Shown: positions 33,876-45,075 of the stretch, piece by piece
How positions within the stretch are numbered: the stretch's first letter is position 1
Layout: every line of letters starts with the position of its first letter
NCBI RefSeq assembly: GCF_050624435.1
Contig: NC_134537.1
Span: forward strand, 13,698,584 to 13,762,583
Direction: 5' to 3'
DNA length: 64,000 nt
Source: Tenrec ecaudatus
Taxonomy: Eukaryota > Chordata > Mammalia > Afrosoricida > Tenrecidae
Position numbers and translations under genes: made by a program
Notes under the pieces: model-generated
The model's input: only the letters and a program-made list of their open reading frames with translations
Databases searched by the model: none
What the model was told of the DNA's origin: nothing

Positions 33876-35127
33876 GCTAATTAAGCACATTAAAAGAGTC
33901 GGACTGAGTTGTACACAGTGGTACAATGGCTCACTAAAATTAAATAACAAGAATCCATGATATAATGTTTGCAGGGTTTTCAGGTGTAAATATTCCCACA
34001 ATGGCCAATTTCAAGCTGCCAACAGGACAACACTGATGAGAGTTGGGAAAAGCCTGCGGACTGGCTCCCAGGGAACAGTATGAACTGGCGTCACCACACT
34101 GGTGTTACTGCCGTGTCTTCTTTTCTATCCTAAGTGTATTCACACACACTGGCCTCACTTTATGCATCTGTAAAGTGGGAAAATAACCGGCAGATACTAT
34201 GGGAAGCTACTCTATATGTGGGTTTTTCTAGTAGATTCAAAATCAGACTTACAAGCTATCAAATATATCACCACAACTCATGACTATATCTTTATATGTG
34301 GAAGTGATTTTAAATTTATATTTGAAAAACCAAAGACAATTAAAAAATAAACTCACAGATGGGAAACAGCTTTCGGAAACGCTGTAATAACAGTTCACTT
34401 ATCTAACTTCATCAGGGAGTGAGCTGTTTCACATGGAGACTTTTCTAAATAAATGAAATTTACAGATTTAAGCACTCGCACTTTTTAATTTTAACAAGCT
34501 TATGTGGAAACCTTTCAAAACGGATTAGAAATTTCTTTGCTTTCCTTATTTTTAAAACATGTATTTTGAGTGTAACAATAATGCATAGTCATTATATAAC
34601 ATTTTCAAAATACAGAAACATGGGGAGAAAATAAAAGTCTGTCCAACTCCAACATCTAGTGATGACACACATTAACATGCTGGTTTAGTAATTTTCCATT
34701 TAACAACTTGTATTTGTGTCTGAAAATATTGAATATGTTGTGTTGAATATATGTCTCATAAGTGTATTTGTGATTTCCCCATCATTAAATATCCTTGGTT
34801 GCATAATTTTTAATGATCTTATATAATAATTTATCCAAAGAATACAGTGGAATTATTTTAACTATCCACATATTTCTGCTATTTCATTTATTTCAACTTC
34901 TTATAATTAGAGTGTGTCTATAGACATTCAAATAAATTTGTGGAAGGAGCATTCGTGGGACCAAAGTTGAGGTTATGGGAGGCAGTTAGTGCAGCTGGTT
35001 GAACATTTGCATTAGAAACATTGTCTCTCTCTATTCTCTCCATGAGCAAGGCTTATTACTGTTACATTTTGAAACAAATGTAGAATGTCCTAAATTCTCA
35101 AAGATCATCCTCTATCTAATCTCCATA
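33876..35127. other. unassigned AT-rich DNA, possible MIR piece
   Basis: Mostly unrecognised. CACTTTATGCATCTGTAAAG TGGGAAAATAA (34155-34190) looks like a small + strand MIR core. Confidence 0.4.
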
Positions 35128-35298
35128 CCAACCCACTACCATCTAGTTGATTTCTGGTTCCTCCTAGTGACCCAAAGAACAGAGAACTGCCCTTGTGGGT
35201 TTCTGGAGCTGTAATTCTTTAGAGAAGCAGAAAGCCTTATCTTTCTCCCCAAAAGTGGTTGGTGGTTTCAAAATGCAGACCATGCTGTCAGGAGCCCA
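35128..35298 (-). repeat. AfroSINE
   Basis: Reverse complement: CCACTACCATCTAGTTGATT, AGAGAACTGCCCTTGTGGGT, TTCTGGAGCTGTAATTCTTT and AGAGAAGCAGAAAGCCTTAT. It ends in the head remnant CATGCTGTCAGGAGCCC. Confidence 0.82.
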
Positions 35299-35334
35299 AC
35301 CTGTAATCCCCTACCCCAGTAATCTCCTCAATAT

Positions 35335-35435
35335 AAACAGAAGTGTTAAGATACATGAGAGAATGTCCTAGAAATCCCCTAGCATACTGCTGATGCTTCC
35401 TGACACATAGTAAGTCCTTAGCAAATATCTGCACA
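35335..35435 (+). repeat. MIR-like 3' end
   Basis: AAATCCCCTAGCATACTGCT, then CTGACACATAGTAAGTCCTT AGCAAATAT. This resembles the MIR/L2-type 3' end (CCTGGCACATAGTAAGCGCTCAATAAATA). Confidence 0.5.
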
Positions 35436-35518
35436 GATCAAAGTTTGTGGTTTAGCACAATAAGCATTTTTAATTTCTCTCATCCATATGTTAGTGTGGG
35501 TCGGTGAGGAGTCTCTCT

Positions 35519-35640
35519 ACTCCATGTAGCCATTCAGAAATCCAGGTCTCTTCCGTTTGATGGCTCCCCCATCACACTCTTTCTAAACTCCATGTAGCCA
35601 TTCAGAAATCCAGGTAAGATGTCACACTCTTTCTAAACTC
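35519..35640. repeat. 68-bp tandem duplication with an internal deletion
   Basis: CTCCATGTAGCCATTCAGAA starts at 35520 and again at 35588. Both copies end with CACACTCTTTCTAAACTC. The second copy lacks about 18 bp of the middle (the CTCTTCCGTTTGATGGCTCC region is replaced by AAGATG). No repeat family recognised. Confidence 0.9.
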
Positions 35641-35844
35641 ACTTTTGGCTAGTGGTGATCGCGGGCGATCAGCTGTCATTGTTTGACTCAAGGACATGGT
35701 GCCTTATTCAGATATAGGGATGCGCCAATGAGTTGCTGAGGGGGTTAAGCCTGATCATCATTACTATGTAGCATATTAGCCTTTCTTCAGGGGAAGCATT
35801 ATTTAGCACTCTCTACTATGCTCTGTTATTTTTCTTGGCCTTGA

Positions 35845-35965
35845 GAGTACACCTTGAAGCCCTTTGAGGGCAGGCATTGAGTTGTGTTCACGTTGTTGTC
35901 TCTTCAGCACTCGATAGAGTATCTGGTACTTCATAGCAACTCAATACATGATGCTTGAGGCAATG
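35845..35965 (+). repeat. L2/MIR-type ancient repeat end
   Basis: GCCCTTTGAGGGCAGGCATT, TTGTCTCTTCAGCACTCGAT, then GGTACTTCATAGCAACTCAA TACATGATGCTTGAGGCAAT GAATACA. This follows the old L2-type 3' end pattern (TTGAGGGCAGGGACTG, CAGCACCTAG, CTCAATAAATATTTGTTGAATGAATG). Confidence 0.6.
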
Positions 35966-36737
35966 AATACATGTTCAAGTAATCAATATACGTCTTGTTC
36001 TGCTACCTGGTTTGGTACTTCATATTTTCTTCCACCTGGTTCTTTTAGTCAATCTCCTTTTACCCATTATCATAATCTCCTTTGAACATCTTGGAATCTT
36101 CTGGGGTTGTACACCCCCAAACACAATGTTAATGCTCAGTGGGGGTGAAAAACTCCTCAAGGAGTGAAATGTAGAACAATTAATAAAATTCCAAAGACAT
36201 TTGCTTGTTTTTCTGGTTCATGGTTATGTTCTAGATAATAGAGCCTATCAAATAAATAAATTTGAACAAATGAAGATAATTTATAAATTGACATAGGTAT
36301 ACAGTCTACTACTCAAAACTAGATGAGCACTCTCCTCATTATTTGCGTGATCTAATGATGATTTGGATACTGAGGATGTATGTGGTTCTTGAATTCGAAA
36401 CTATATCATACATAAGTGAGTTGCGTCAACTCAATTTCTTACTGTTGTTAAAACATGAAAATAATTCTATTATCCACTGCAGTTCCATTAAAAGTCAGTA
36501 TACTGTTGGAGTTGGTAGAGTGGGCTCTGGAGTTGGGGAACTTCTCTGATTTATTGCATGACGAGGGTGTGGTAGTAGCAATGAGTTTTTTTTCACCTTT
36601 ACTTGCTGTATAGTCTTGGGGAGACCTCCATCTGGAAAATATGTTTTATAATACCTGTTATGCCTCTATCACGCATAGGCTTAGCAAAATCAAGTATTTT
36701 CAAGAAACAGAAAAGTAAACTCAATACTATTTATTCT
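35966..36737. other. unassigned non-coding DNA
   Basis: No repeat or gene recognised. Confidence 0.45.
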
Positions 36738-36886
36738 AAACTCACTGTCATAGAGTCAATCCTGACTCCTGAGATAGAACTGCTCCCGGGGAATTCTGAG
36801 ACTAGAACTCTCTACGGAGTAGAAAGCCTGCTCTTTCTCTTCTGGCATGGCTCATGGTTTTGAACTGCTGACCTCATGGGTTTCTA
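36738..36886 (-). repeat. AfroSINE
   Basis: Reverse complement: AACTCACTGTCATAGAGTCA, ATCCTGACTCCTGAGATAGA, CTCTCTACGGAGTAGAAAGC, CTGCTCTTTCTC, GGTTTTGAACTGCTGACCTC. The extreme head is missing. Confidence 0.85.
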
Positions 36887-37520
36887 AATAATATACTTTA
36901 CTTTTTAAAAAATAGCCCTAATTTTTACTCAGCAATATTTTTTTCTAGCTATTCCTGGTCTGGACACATTTTTTGCAAAATGACAGTAATTTATTCTTGA
37001 CATCACCTTTGCTTTTACCTTTAAAATAGTAACTAAAATCCTTTTTAAAAAAAGAGCAGCTTTGCTAATTTCCAACTAGGCCTTTGACCACTCCTAGGCA
37101 AGTAAAACATAGAAATACTTCCCTGATTGTCAATTAGTTTCACTCCCACTTACACTGATGATTGCCTCCTCTTCTCTAATGGCTCCTGGGGAATCAGTCT
37201 GATTACATAGGCCGTTATATATTCAGATGACCAATTAATACCGTGTCATTTGAAAAGGCTCTTTGACTTGTAGCACTTGTGCCACTCATGATGAAACAGT
37301 GAAGAAACTTAGGCTAGATGAATTGCAGCTGATGTTCAGGGGCTGTCTATGAAGCAGAAGGGAATCCTCAAAAAGTTGATCAATATAGGAGGGGGCTTCA
37401 AAAACTATGAAAAAAATTAATTGCATTCTCCATGAACATTTTGCATGACACACACATACACACACACATCTGACTTAAACACAGGTAACAACATATCTAT
37501 CAAGTTGTTAAGCCTGTAGA
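36887..37520. other. unassigned DNA with a possible mariner-type MITE end
   Basis: AGGAGGGGGCTTCAAAAACT ATGAAAAAAATTAATTGCAT TCTCCATGAACATTTTGC (37387-37446) resembles a terminal inverted repeat seen in some mammalian mariner-derived elements. It is followed by a short CA tract (37446-37470). The rest is unrecognised. Confidence 0.3.
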
Positions 37521-37661
37521 TGTTGTTGTTCAATGCCACCAAGTCATCTCAAACTCATAACAACACGGTGTGTAACAGATTGAAACTCTCTGGTCCCATA
37601 CCATCTCCACATTCATTATGTTCCAAACCATGGTGCAGTCATGTCAACCTAGCTCCTGGAG

Positions 37662-37848
37662 CAGTGGTTCTCAACCTGTGATTTGAGACCCCTTTTGGGG
37701 TCAAACGACCCTTTCACAGGGTCACCCGGTTCATAACAGTAGCAAAATGACAGTGATGAAGTAACAACGAAACTAATGTTATGGTTGGGGGTCACCACAC
37801 ATGAGGAGCTGTGTGAAAGGGTCGTGGCATGAGGATGGTGGAGACCCT
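37662..37848 (+). mobile_element. SPIN-type non-autonomous hAT transposon (copy 1)
   Basis: It starts CAGTGGTTCTCAACCTGTG, the SPIN/URR1-type terminal repeat. It continues GAGACCCCTTTTGGGGTCAA, ACGACCCTTTCACAGGGTCA, TTCATAACAGTAGCAAAATG and GTTATGGTTGGGGGTCACCA. The right end GTGAAAGGGTCGTGGCATGA GGATGGTGGAGACC is a decayed inverted repeat. It is non-coding; the transposase came from an autonomous relative. SPIN elements entered several tetrapod lineages, including tenrecs, by horizontal transfer. Confidence 0.88.
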
Positions 37849-37849
37849 T

Positions 37850-37925
37850 TGTGCTGCCCTTTTCTTTACCAGGCCTGATGTCCCTCTCCAAGTGTGGCTC
37901 TCTGTGGCTTGTCAACAGGTGGAGC

Positions 37926-37960
<35 letters not shown>

Positions 37961-38111
37961 CCTCCAGGGAGTTAGAGAGGGAGTTCCCAGAATTCTCATT
38001 ATTAGGTCACGCCCACAAGGAGACATCTTCAGGCTGTGACCCGATTGGCAGGCTAAATGACAGCTCTTCGTTCTTTTATTAAGTTGACAGGAAATTATGT
38101 AACTCCCACAA
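37850..38111 (+). mobile_element. LTR fragment, ERVL-like (copy C, 3' part)
   Basis: It shares the LTR 3' half with copies A, B and D: CAGGCTGTGACCCGATTGGC AGGCTAAATG, then AAGTTGACAGGAAATTATGT AACTCCCACA at the very end (TG...CA type terminus). An (ACAG)n tract lies at about 37934-37960. The 5' part is missing, probably lost at the SPIN junction. Confidence 0.6.
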
Positions 38112-39095
38112 CATGCCATCCTCCAATCCCGATGCCGCGTTCTTCATATAGTTAACCGCTCTGATCCTTTGGTCTGCATACAGAGTGAATTAGTATGGTG
38201 AGAGGACACAACCTGGAAGCACATTTTCCTGATTTAAAACCATGTAGTATCCCTTGGTTCTGTTTTAATGACTGCCTCTTAATCTCTCTCCAAGTCCCTT
38301 AGAAGCACAATGAGGTATTCTGGAATTCACCTTCTTCTCAAGGCTGTCCATAGCTTGGTATGAGCCACACAGTCAAATGTCTTTGCATAGTCAGCAAAGC
38401 ACAGGTAAAGGCCTTAGCAGCGATATTCCTAGTCCTCTTCGGATTCACACTTGAATTTCTTGACCGCTCCGCGTCCGTGTACTGCTATAACTGATGCTGA
38501 ATCACCATCTTATATATATTACTGATCTTGTTTGATAATTTTCACATTGGGTTCAGTCACCTTTCTTTGAAATGGGCATAAATATGGATCTCTCCCAATC
38601 ACTTGGCCAAACAGCTGTCTTACAAATTTCTTAGAATATACACATCAGTGCTTCCAGGGCTTCATCAGCTGTTGAAACATTTCACTTGATACTCTGCTAA
38701 TTCTGGGAGCATTGTTTTTTGCTGATGCCTTCAGTGCAGTTTTGACTTCTCTTAAGTACCATCAATTCTTGGTCCCATGCTACCGCTGGAAATGTTTGAA
38801 TGGCGAGTAGTTCTTTGCGGCATTGCCAAAGAACCTTCCAATATTGCAACTGAGGCTTGAATTGTTCTTTAGTGCTTTCAGTTTAATATATGCTGAACAT
38901 GTTCTCCCTTCTGAAAATGTCTAGTCTCTTCATATTTCATTATAATACTATGTCTTCTCTAGCTATCCTGTGATTTTTTTCTGCTGAGTTCGTTTGCTTC
39001 AGCATTTCTTTTCTTTTCTTTAGATTTGGACTTTCTTCTGAAATAAACTTTGACCTTCTCTTTCTTTCTTATCTTTTTAATGACCTTTTGCTTCC

Positions 39096-39317
39096 TTAAT
39101 TTATGATATTTTTGATATCATTACGTAGATTCTTAGATCTTCTGTCATTAGTGTTCAACGAGTCAAATATATTCTTGAGATGTTTTCTAAATGCAGGTGG
39201 GATATATTCCAGATTGTATTTTGGCTTTAGTGGACTTGTTTTAATTTTCTTCAATTTCAATTTGAAGTCACCTATGAGCAATTGATGGTCTGTTCCACAG
39301 TCAAGCTCCGGCCTCAA
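39096..39317 (-). pseudogene. RTE endonuclease end, catalytic Asp-His retained
   Basis: A 73-codon frame begins MRPELDCGTDHQLLIGDFKL, continues LKKIKTSPLKPKYNLEYIPP and AFRKHLKNIFDSLNTNDRR. The CGTDHQLL motif is the final catalytic Asp-His of the RTE apurinic-type endonuclease, and it is intact. What follows is the conserved linker. Upstream frames are broken, so no active enzyme is possible. Confidence 0.85.
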
Positions 39318-39802
39318 TGTAGCTGCTGATATTGAACTTCTCCATTGTCTCTTTCAACAGTTGTAGTCAATTTGATCCTTGTATATTTCATCAGGAAAAG
39401 TCCCTGTGTGTTTTCCATGGGTCAGTTTTTGGAAAAGGTAGTTCTAATGAAGAAGTTGTTGACCTTTCAAAATTTCATCATGAAATCTCCAGGTTTGTTT
39501 ATAGCACCAAGGTCATATTTTTCAAATATTATTCCTTCCTTTGTTTCCAACTTTGGAATTTCAGTTGCCAATAACTATCCAGGTATCTGGAATGCCTGTT
39601 TGATCAATTTCTGAGGGAAGAAATTGGTAAATTTCATTAATTTCTTTTTCACTGATTTTAATGGTTGGTTTGTAAATTTGAATAATAGTAGTATTAATTG
39701 AAATTCCGTGTATGCATATATATATTATATCATCACAGGCAGATCTTAAAATATCCTATTTGACTATGACTGTGGTGCCATTCCTATTGAATTGGTCATT
39801 AT

Positions 39803-39998
39803 GAGGAACCCTGGTAGTGCATGAGTTATGAGTTCAAAACCCACACCCTCACAAAGGGAGAAAGACAAGGCTTTCTACTCCTGTAAAGCGTTACAGTCTT
39901 GGAAACTCCCAGGGGCCAGTTCTACCCTGTTCTATGAGTTGGAATAGCTTTGAGACTCACTCTGTGTTGGAATAGATTCAATGGCAGGGAATTTTGTG
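39803..39998 (+). repeat. AfroSINE inserted in RTE
   Basis: Head GAGGAACCCTGGTAGTGCAT, body GGAGAAAGACAAGGCTTTCT, ACTCCTGTAAAGCGTTACAG, CAGTTCTACCCTGTTCTATG, tail GATTCAATGGCAGGGAATTT. It is on the opposite strand to the host RTE. Its tail carries a small internal duplication (GTTGGAATAG twice). Confidence 0.88.
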
Positions 39999-40149
39999 TT
40001 TTGGAACATAGTAAACCATAAAATTGTGTGTATCAAAATGTTGGAAACCACATCATTTAAGCCCAGCAATCAGGCCTAGGGTATTGATTTTTATGTTTTG
40101 CATTTCATTTTTGATCACTTCCAATTTTCCTAGATTCATATATGTAGAG

Positions 40150-40336
40150 ATATAAAATTAACCCCATAGCCATCAAATACATTTGGACTAATAGCAACGG
40201 TATGTGGGTTTCCAATATGTGGATCTTTTTCAGAGTAGAAGGCCTCATCCTTTTCCCTTTGAAGTAGCTGGTAGATTGGAACCACCAACCTTGCAATTAG
40301 CAGTCCAAGTCTTACCTGACAGTGCCATCAGGACTT
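40150..40336 (-). repeat. AfroSINE
   Basis: Reverse complement: ACCCCATAGCCATCAAATAC, TTTTTCAGAGTAGAAGGCCT, CATCCTTTTCCCTTTGAAGT, AACCACCAACCTTGCAATTA GCAGTCC, and element start GTGCCATCAGGACTTGC. It abuts the 5' end of the RTE. Confidence 0.85.
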
Positions 40337-40467
40337 GCTTGTGCATGCTTCTCTGTCTGTACATATGAACATAATATATATTTGTGTTTAATTATTTTAA
40401 ATCTGGAAATCATTTAAAGTCACAGAATGTTGAAAAAATTGAAAATGATTAAAAGAGAAAGCACTTC

Positions 40468-40800
40468 TGTTGCTGTTAGGTGTTATCATATCCGTTCCAA
40501 TTTGTGTTGACTCTATATACAACTGAATGAAATATTATCTGGCCCTGCGCCATCTCACAATTGTGGCTATGTTTGAGTTCATGTTTACAGCCTCTATGTC
40601 AATCTGCTTGGTTAATGGTCTTCTTTGTTACTCAGACTTTGCTTCACCGTGCACGCTGTACTTTCCCAGGGATGCATCTTTCCTGAGACAATGTCCAAAG
40701 CCATTGAAATCCAGTCTTATCATCCTTGCTTCTACAGAGCATCTGACTGTACTTCTTCCAAGACAGATGTATGAGTTCTCCTGCAAGTCCGTCATAATTC
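40468..40800 (-). mobile_element. RTE-clade LINE, 3' end fragment
   Basis: GTTGCTGTTAGGTGTTATCA, CTGGCCCTGCGCCATCTCAC, then CTTGCTTCTACAGAGCATCT and GACTGTACTTCTTCCAAGAC: the antisense 3' end and C-terminal region. It is separate from the 37.5-40.1 kb copy, whose own 3' end is at 37521. Confidence 0.78.
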
Positions 40801-41259
40801 CACTATCCGTAACCAACCCCGTGATCTAAATACATTACTCTTCTTCGGGTTTAAAATAAGGGAATGATGGAATCTCTTACATACTCAAAACCCTCTAGTG
40901 CCTCCTTTCACATCCAGAGTACTCTCTGAATTATCCTGCAGGGCATTCAGTGTGCTCCACATCATTACTTCAGACTCATTTCCGTCCTCTCCGGTTTCCG
41001 GTACATCTGTAATTATCATTACTCCCCTACAGAGTATGCTGAGGATTGGCTGTGGATGCCATCAGTTCTCCAGATGCTTCCATTTGACTTTATCTACTTT
41101 TAAGATTTACCCATGGGCGAGTTTCCAAGCACATTTGGTTGATGATATCCTGACCTCTTTCCCCCATCCCAAGCACATAGTGCCGGAGCAGTGGGACTAA
41201 CACAGTGACTGTCTGAGTTGAAGTAGCTTTGTGAATGTGGGTTCCCCCTGAGTGCTATT
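40801..41259. other. unassigned non-coding DNA
   Basis: No repeat or gene recognised. The 100-codon frame 40898-41200 (+) has no motif. Confidence 0.4.
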
Positions 41260-41410
41260 TTTCTCATATCTGTCATTTTTAATATGTAAAGTTAGAGTAA
41301 TAACAGTACCCCCCTACTAAATCAGTTATAGGGTTCCATGAACTAACCCTGTTTCAGTGTCTATTGCCGTCCCTGGAAGACACTTAGCACTCGATATATA
41401 TTAAGTACGC
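41260..41410 (+). repeat. MIR-like ancient SINE
   Basis: TTTTTCTCATATCTGTCATT and AATATGTAAAGTTAGAGTAA TAACAGTACCCCCCTACT. It ends GACACTTAGCACTCGATATA TATTAAG, following the MIR order (CTCATCTGTAAAATGGGGATAATAAT, GCACTCAATAAATGTTA). Confidence 0.55.
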
Positions 41411-44400
41411 TTACTACAGCACATAGCTCCTTGTATCTTGATTGGTTGTTTATATATCAGCCTTCCTGCACGGTTAGGAGCTTGTTAATTTTCCTGGAAA
41501 TCCAGTAGAGGCTGCAGAAGGGTTTACTCCTCCACACAGAGGACCTCTTCATGTGGTGGAACCGAAGACAGAGCGGAGTCTTTAGTCCAAGCCCTATAAC
41601 GCATGGTGTTTTCTTAACATTTAATTAAAAAATATATATATTAATATACATATGGATAACTATGAAAGTAAAGAATAAAAACACTTTTTCCTGAAATTAA
41701 AAATTCAGGGGTTAGAGGGCTAACTTCCTGTGCACTCTGTAATAAGCAAATAATAATTCCAATTTTTTTGGTAAGGGTTGAAATGAAAGAATAAGTTTAC
41801 CTCCAGAGGAAACAGAACAAAACAATGCAATTCTTTTAGGAATTTATGGAAGAAAGTCATTACATTTTGAGGTACTTCTGTGAGCTTGAGTCAGCTTCAA
41901 GGAAAGGAAGGTAACTTCTAATAAATTGTTCCAGGTCAGTGGAGGTGGCTGATATTTGAAAGCGAGAGAGAGAGACTGTCTACAAAGAAACACACTAACT
42001 AAATAAAACATGTGTTGTGAGCCAGCAGTACCACAGTGTCAGCTAGTCGCTGTAGTAAACATGTATCGTACATGAGTGGCAACCATATTTAAAGTTTATT
42101 AAAAGACAAATTTCACTGTATGTGGTTTTCTTTTGTGACTATTTCCATAGAAATGGATTTTTGGTATTGGTTCCCCAAACCAAAATGCTCATAGCACACA
42201 CATTTAATGCGTCTGAACTTGTGTCTACGCTACGTGATATTCCTCTGCACTAGAGAAATTCCTCATCAAATAGACAGGCTTCTGATTGCGCAGAGATCAT
42301 GAACCTGAACTTTGCTGAAGCATGCAGGTTTGCAATTTTTAGCAGTGTTGACATTCCAAGAAAGAAGGTAATGAATTCCAGTTTCCAGAAATTTAAATCT
42401 GGTTATTAAGGCAGAAGTGTTTGAGGCTAATATAAAACTCACCACAAGTACATTATTTAGAGGAACTGAGGAGTCATCTTAGCATTTAGAGACTTAGGGA
42501 GCATGCAGTCTTTCTCTTAAGAAAGGGCAATTAGAGCCCAAGTAAAGGAAGCCCAATTCTCAGTCCCCCAAACACAGTGACAAAGCATTGGTACATTAGG
42601 ATAGTAGATAAATCTGAAAATGCTTAGTTTCCAACTGTGCCCACTGGTTATATTTTTAAAAATTAGACCACATATAAATTTTCCTATCTCTTTTCTTGAT
42701 TTTTTTTACTTATTAAAAATCTTTCCCATAGTTGCACAATTTCGTATTTAGTTGTGGTGACTTTGTGAATGGCTCTTTTGTTTCAGTGCCTCAGAGTTTA
42801 TAATGAAAATGTAAATGTGAGCTTTATAGGAAATTATTTTATTTGCCTAGAAAGTACTCTGTCAAGAGTAGAATTTTCCTAAGGCAAAGTTAGGAATTGT
42901 ACTAAATAGTTAAAAAGGAGAATAATTTCACTTAGCAAATTGGATTTGAGTTAGCCCTGAGGGGCTGCTAGTACCTAGTATTGTGCCTCAGGTGAAAGGA
43001 ACTTATTAATCTCACAAAACCCTTGGACATATTAAAAATACCCTTTATGTAATACTCAGAACAAAATTAATATGTTGCTGTTTTATTATTACTAATAAAG
43101 AAATAGGATTTCCTGGCATTAGAACACATAAAAATTGTCATAAGGACACATACTTAGAGAATTTAATATCTTTGGCTACAATATTGTATTCATAGAAATT
43201 TTTCTGACCATCAGCTCAGCCCCACGAGAATTGTTAATGCAGTGTAAGGCATTTTTGTTCATCTCCTAAGTTTTTGATACAAATGAGATAAGCAGTTTGT
43301 TTTCATCTATCATCTTATGAAGCTATCTTCATGGAATTTACATCATGAATAATGAAACAGTGTTGACCTGTACATTCTATTAGAAACACAACATTTCAGA
43401 GATTCCTATTTGTTTGTTTCACCAACGATAGCCATACTGAGGAAGGATATCTGTCCTTTTTATGTAAAGTTCATTTTCAAGTGTGAAATATAAGGAATAT
43501 TTTTTGTAATGATAAACTAAAATCCTGTACTTATGTAGCAGACCTTGATGAAAGGTCCATTATCCCTCTAAAACCTTTTCCATATTAAAATTTCCCCATT
43601 CTTGAGTTCTTTTTTATGTGAAAAATGTAAGCGTTATGTCCCTTTAGAAAGAAAATATATGTGAAATCTGTACTGATTATTACTGCAGGTTGAGCATCTG
43701 ACCTGTCTCTTAGCAAGAGTACCTGGCTTTTTCTAGAGTAATGAAACAAAACTTCAAGACTTCAAAAGTGACATGTTAATTATTCTCCCTCTAGTCCCTT
43801 GAAATATTGGCCATTGGACTTAAAGTGGGGATTAACTCCCTACTGTGGAAAATGGACACTGAAATATTGAAAATACTGATTTGCAGAAGAGACGTTTAGA
43901 ATGAATTCACCTTTCCCAGCTTTGACTTTCAAATACAGAGTTTGAATTCCAGGAAGCAAAAAAAAAAAAAGATAAAGAATAAATTTTAGTGAAATCATTG
44001 CCACCTGAAAAGTCTTGAACTTTGTGGACTGTAGATAGTCAGACAAACCTTTTCTCTTCCAGAAAGCTCCATTTCTTTTGGCTCCCCTCATTTCTGAAGC
44101 TGTCTGTTAAAATAGAAATATTGTATATTAAAATCATTTGTTCTAGGAAATAATCTATGTTCCATTTTAAAGGGTATGTACCTATTGAGTCTCAAAAGAA
44201 ATATTTTTCAGGTCAGCTTTCAGTATTTTTTTGCCTGTCAGGAGGACAAGCCCATTGGGTGCCCTACAGCTCCTGAGATGTCCATGGGCTACTCACACCG
44301 CCATCCTGTCTCTGAAAATTAGACATGCTGGCGTTTGTTGTCATTGGGCACAGGATGACTTTTGCCTGGCAAACTTTCTTCTCCTATCGTTAGAAAGAGA

Positions 44401-44559
44401 ACCTCTCTTATTTTCAAAGGCTGAGCAAACTGGAAGTAGAGTATGTTGTTAGTCTAGGCTGGGTCTCAAGTGGAATTTCTATCACTGCGTGTGATTCTTC
44501 CCCTCAGCTGCTGCTTCTTGTTTTCTCAAAGCATCTCTCTCTTTCTCAGAAAGCTTCTG
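41411..44559. other. long unassigned AT-rich stretch
   Basis: About 3.1 kb without any repeat I can name and without a credible coding frame. Only a short GA run (41964-41975) and an A12 run (43960-43971) stand out. This is the longest apparently unique segment in the window and so the best place to look for conserved non-coding sequence. Confidence 0.45.
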
Positions 44560-45075
44560 TTTTCCTGCCCCACCCTCACAAACCCGTGATCATTTATAAA
44601 CTAGTATTATTTTTTCATGCGTTACACTGTCCAATTTCTCCCTTCAACTATTTTTCTGTTGTCTGTCTCCCAGAGAGGGGGCTATATGTAGATCATTGTG
44701 ATCAGATCCCATTTTCTCCCCCACCTTCCCCTTCCCCTCCTGGTATCTCTACTCTCATTATTGGTCCTGAGGGGTTTCTATGTCCTGGATTCCCTGTGTT
44801 TCCAGTTCTTATCTGTACCAGTGTACATCCTCTGGTCTAGCCTGGGTTATAAGGTAGAATTGGGATCATGATAGTGGGAGTGGGGGTAACATTAAGGAAC
44901 TAGAGGAAAGCTGTGTGTTTCTGATCGTATCAACACCCCCTGATCACACGGGCTGGTGTGCTTCTTTCATGTGGGCTTTGTTGCTTCTCAGCTACATGGC
45001 CGCTATTTATCTTCCAGCCTTTAGGATGCCAATGCTATATATCTTTTGATATCCGGGCACCATCAGGAGCTTCTT
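44560..45075 (-). mobile_element. LINE-1 3'UTR fragment
   Basis: Reverse complement of the LINE-1 3'UTR seen at 57.5 kb: ATCATTTATAAACTAGTATT, GTTACACTGTCCAATTTCTC, CCAGAGAGGGGGCTATATGT, CTGGTATCTCTACTCTCATT and GTGCTTCTTTCATGTGGGCT TTGTTGCTTCTC. The last 200 bp of the element (poly(A) side, below 44560) are not recognisable. Confidence 0.72.

Larger units (their letters stand above)
37521..40145 (-). mobile_element. RTE-clade LINE, long but interrupted
   Basis: Antisense RTE. The 3' end with its GTTGTTGTT tail is at 37521-37661. It resumes at about 38112 with the reverse transcriptase (38112-38760), linker (38780-39090), endonuclease (39096-39780) and ORF start/leader side up to 40145 (CTTCCAATTTTCCTAGATTC). 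About 700 bp between the 3' end and the RT are missing at the SPIN/LTR site. An AfroSINE (39803-39998) splits the endonuclease region. Confidence 0.82.

Noticed and set aside
37649-38119. 156-codon - strand frame
   Set aside because: It reads antisense through SPIN, the (ACAG)n tract (giving LSVCLSVCLS) and an LTR, so it is a chance chain.
44586-44840. 84-codon Pro-rich frame
   Set aside because: Antisense of the purine-rich LINE-1 3'UTR; the same type of frame appears in the other copies.
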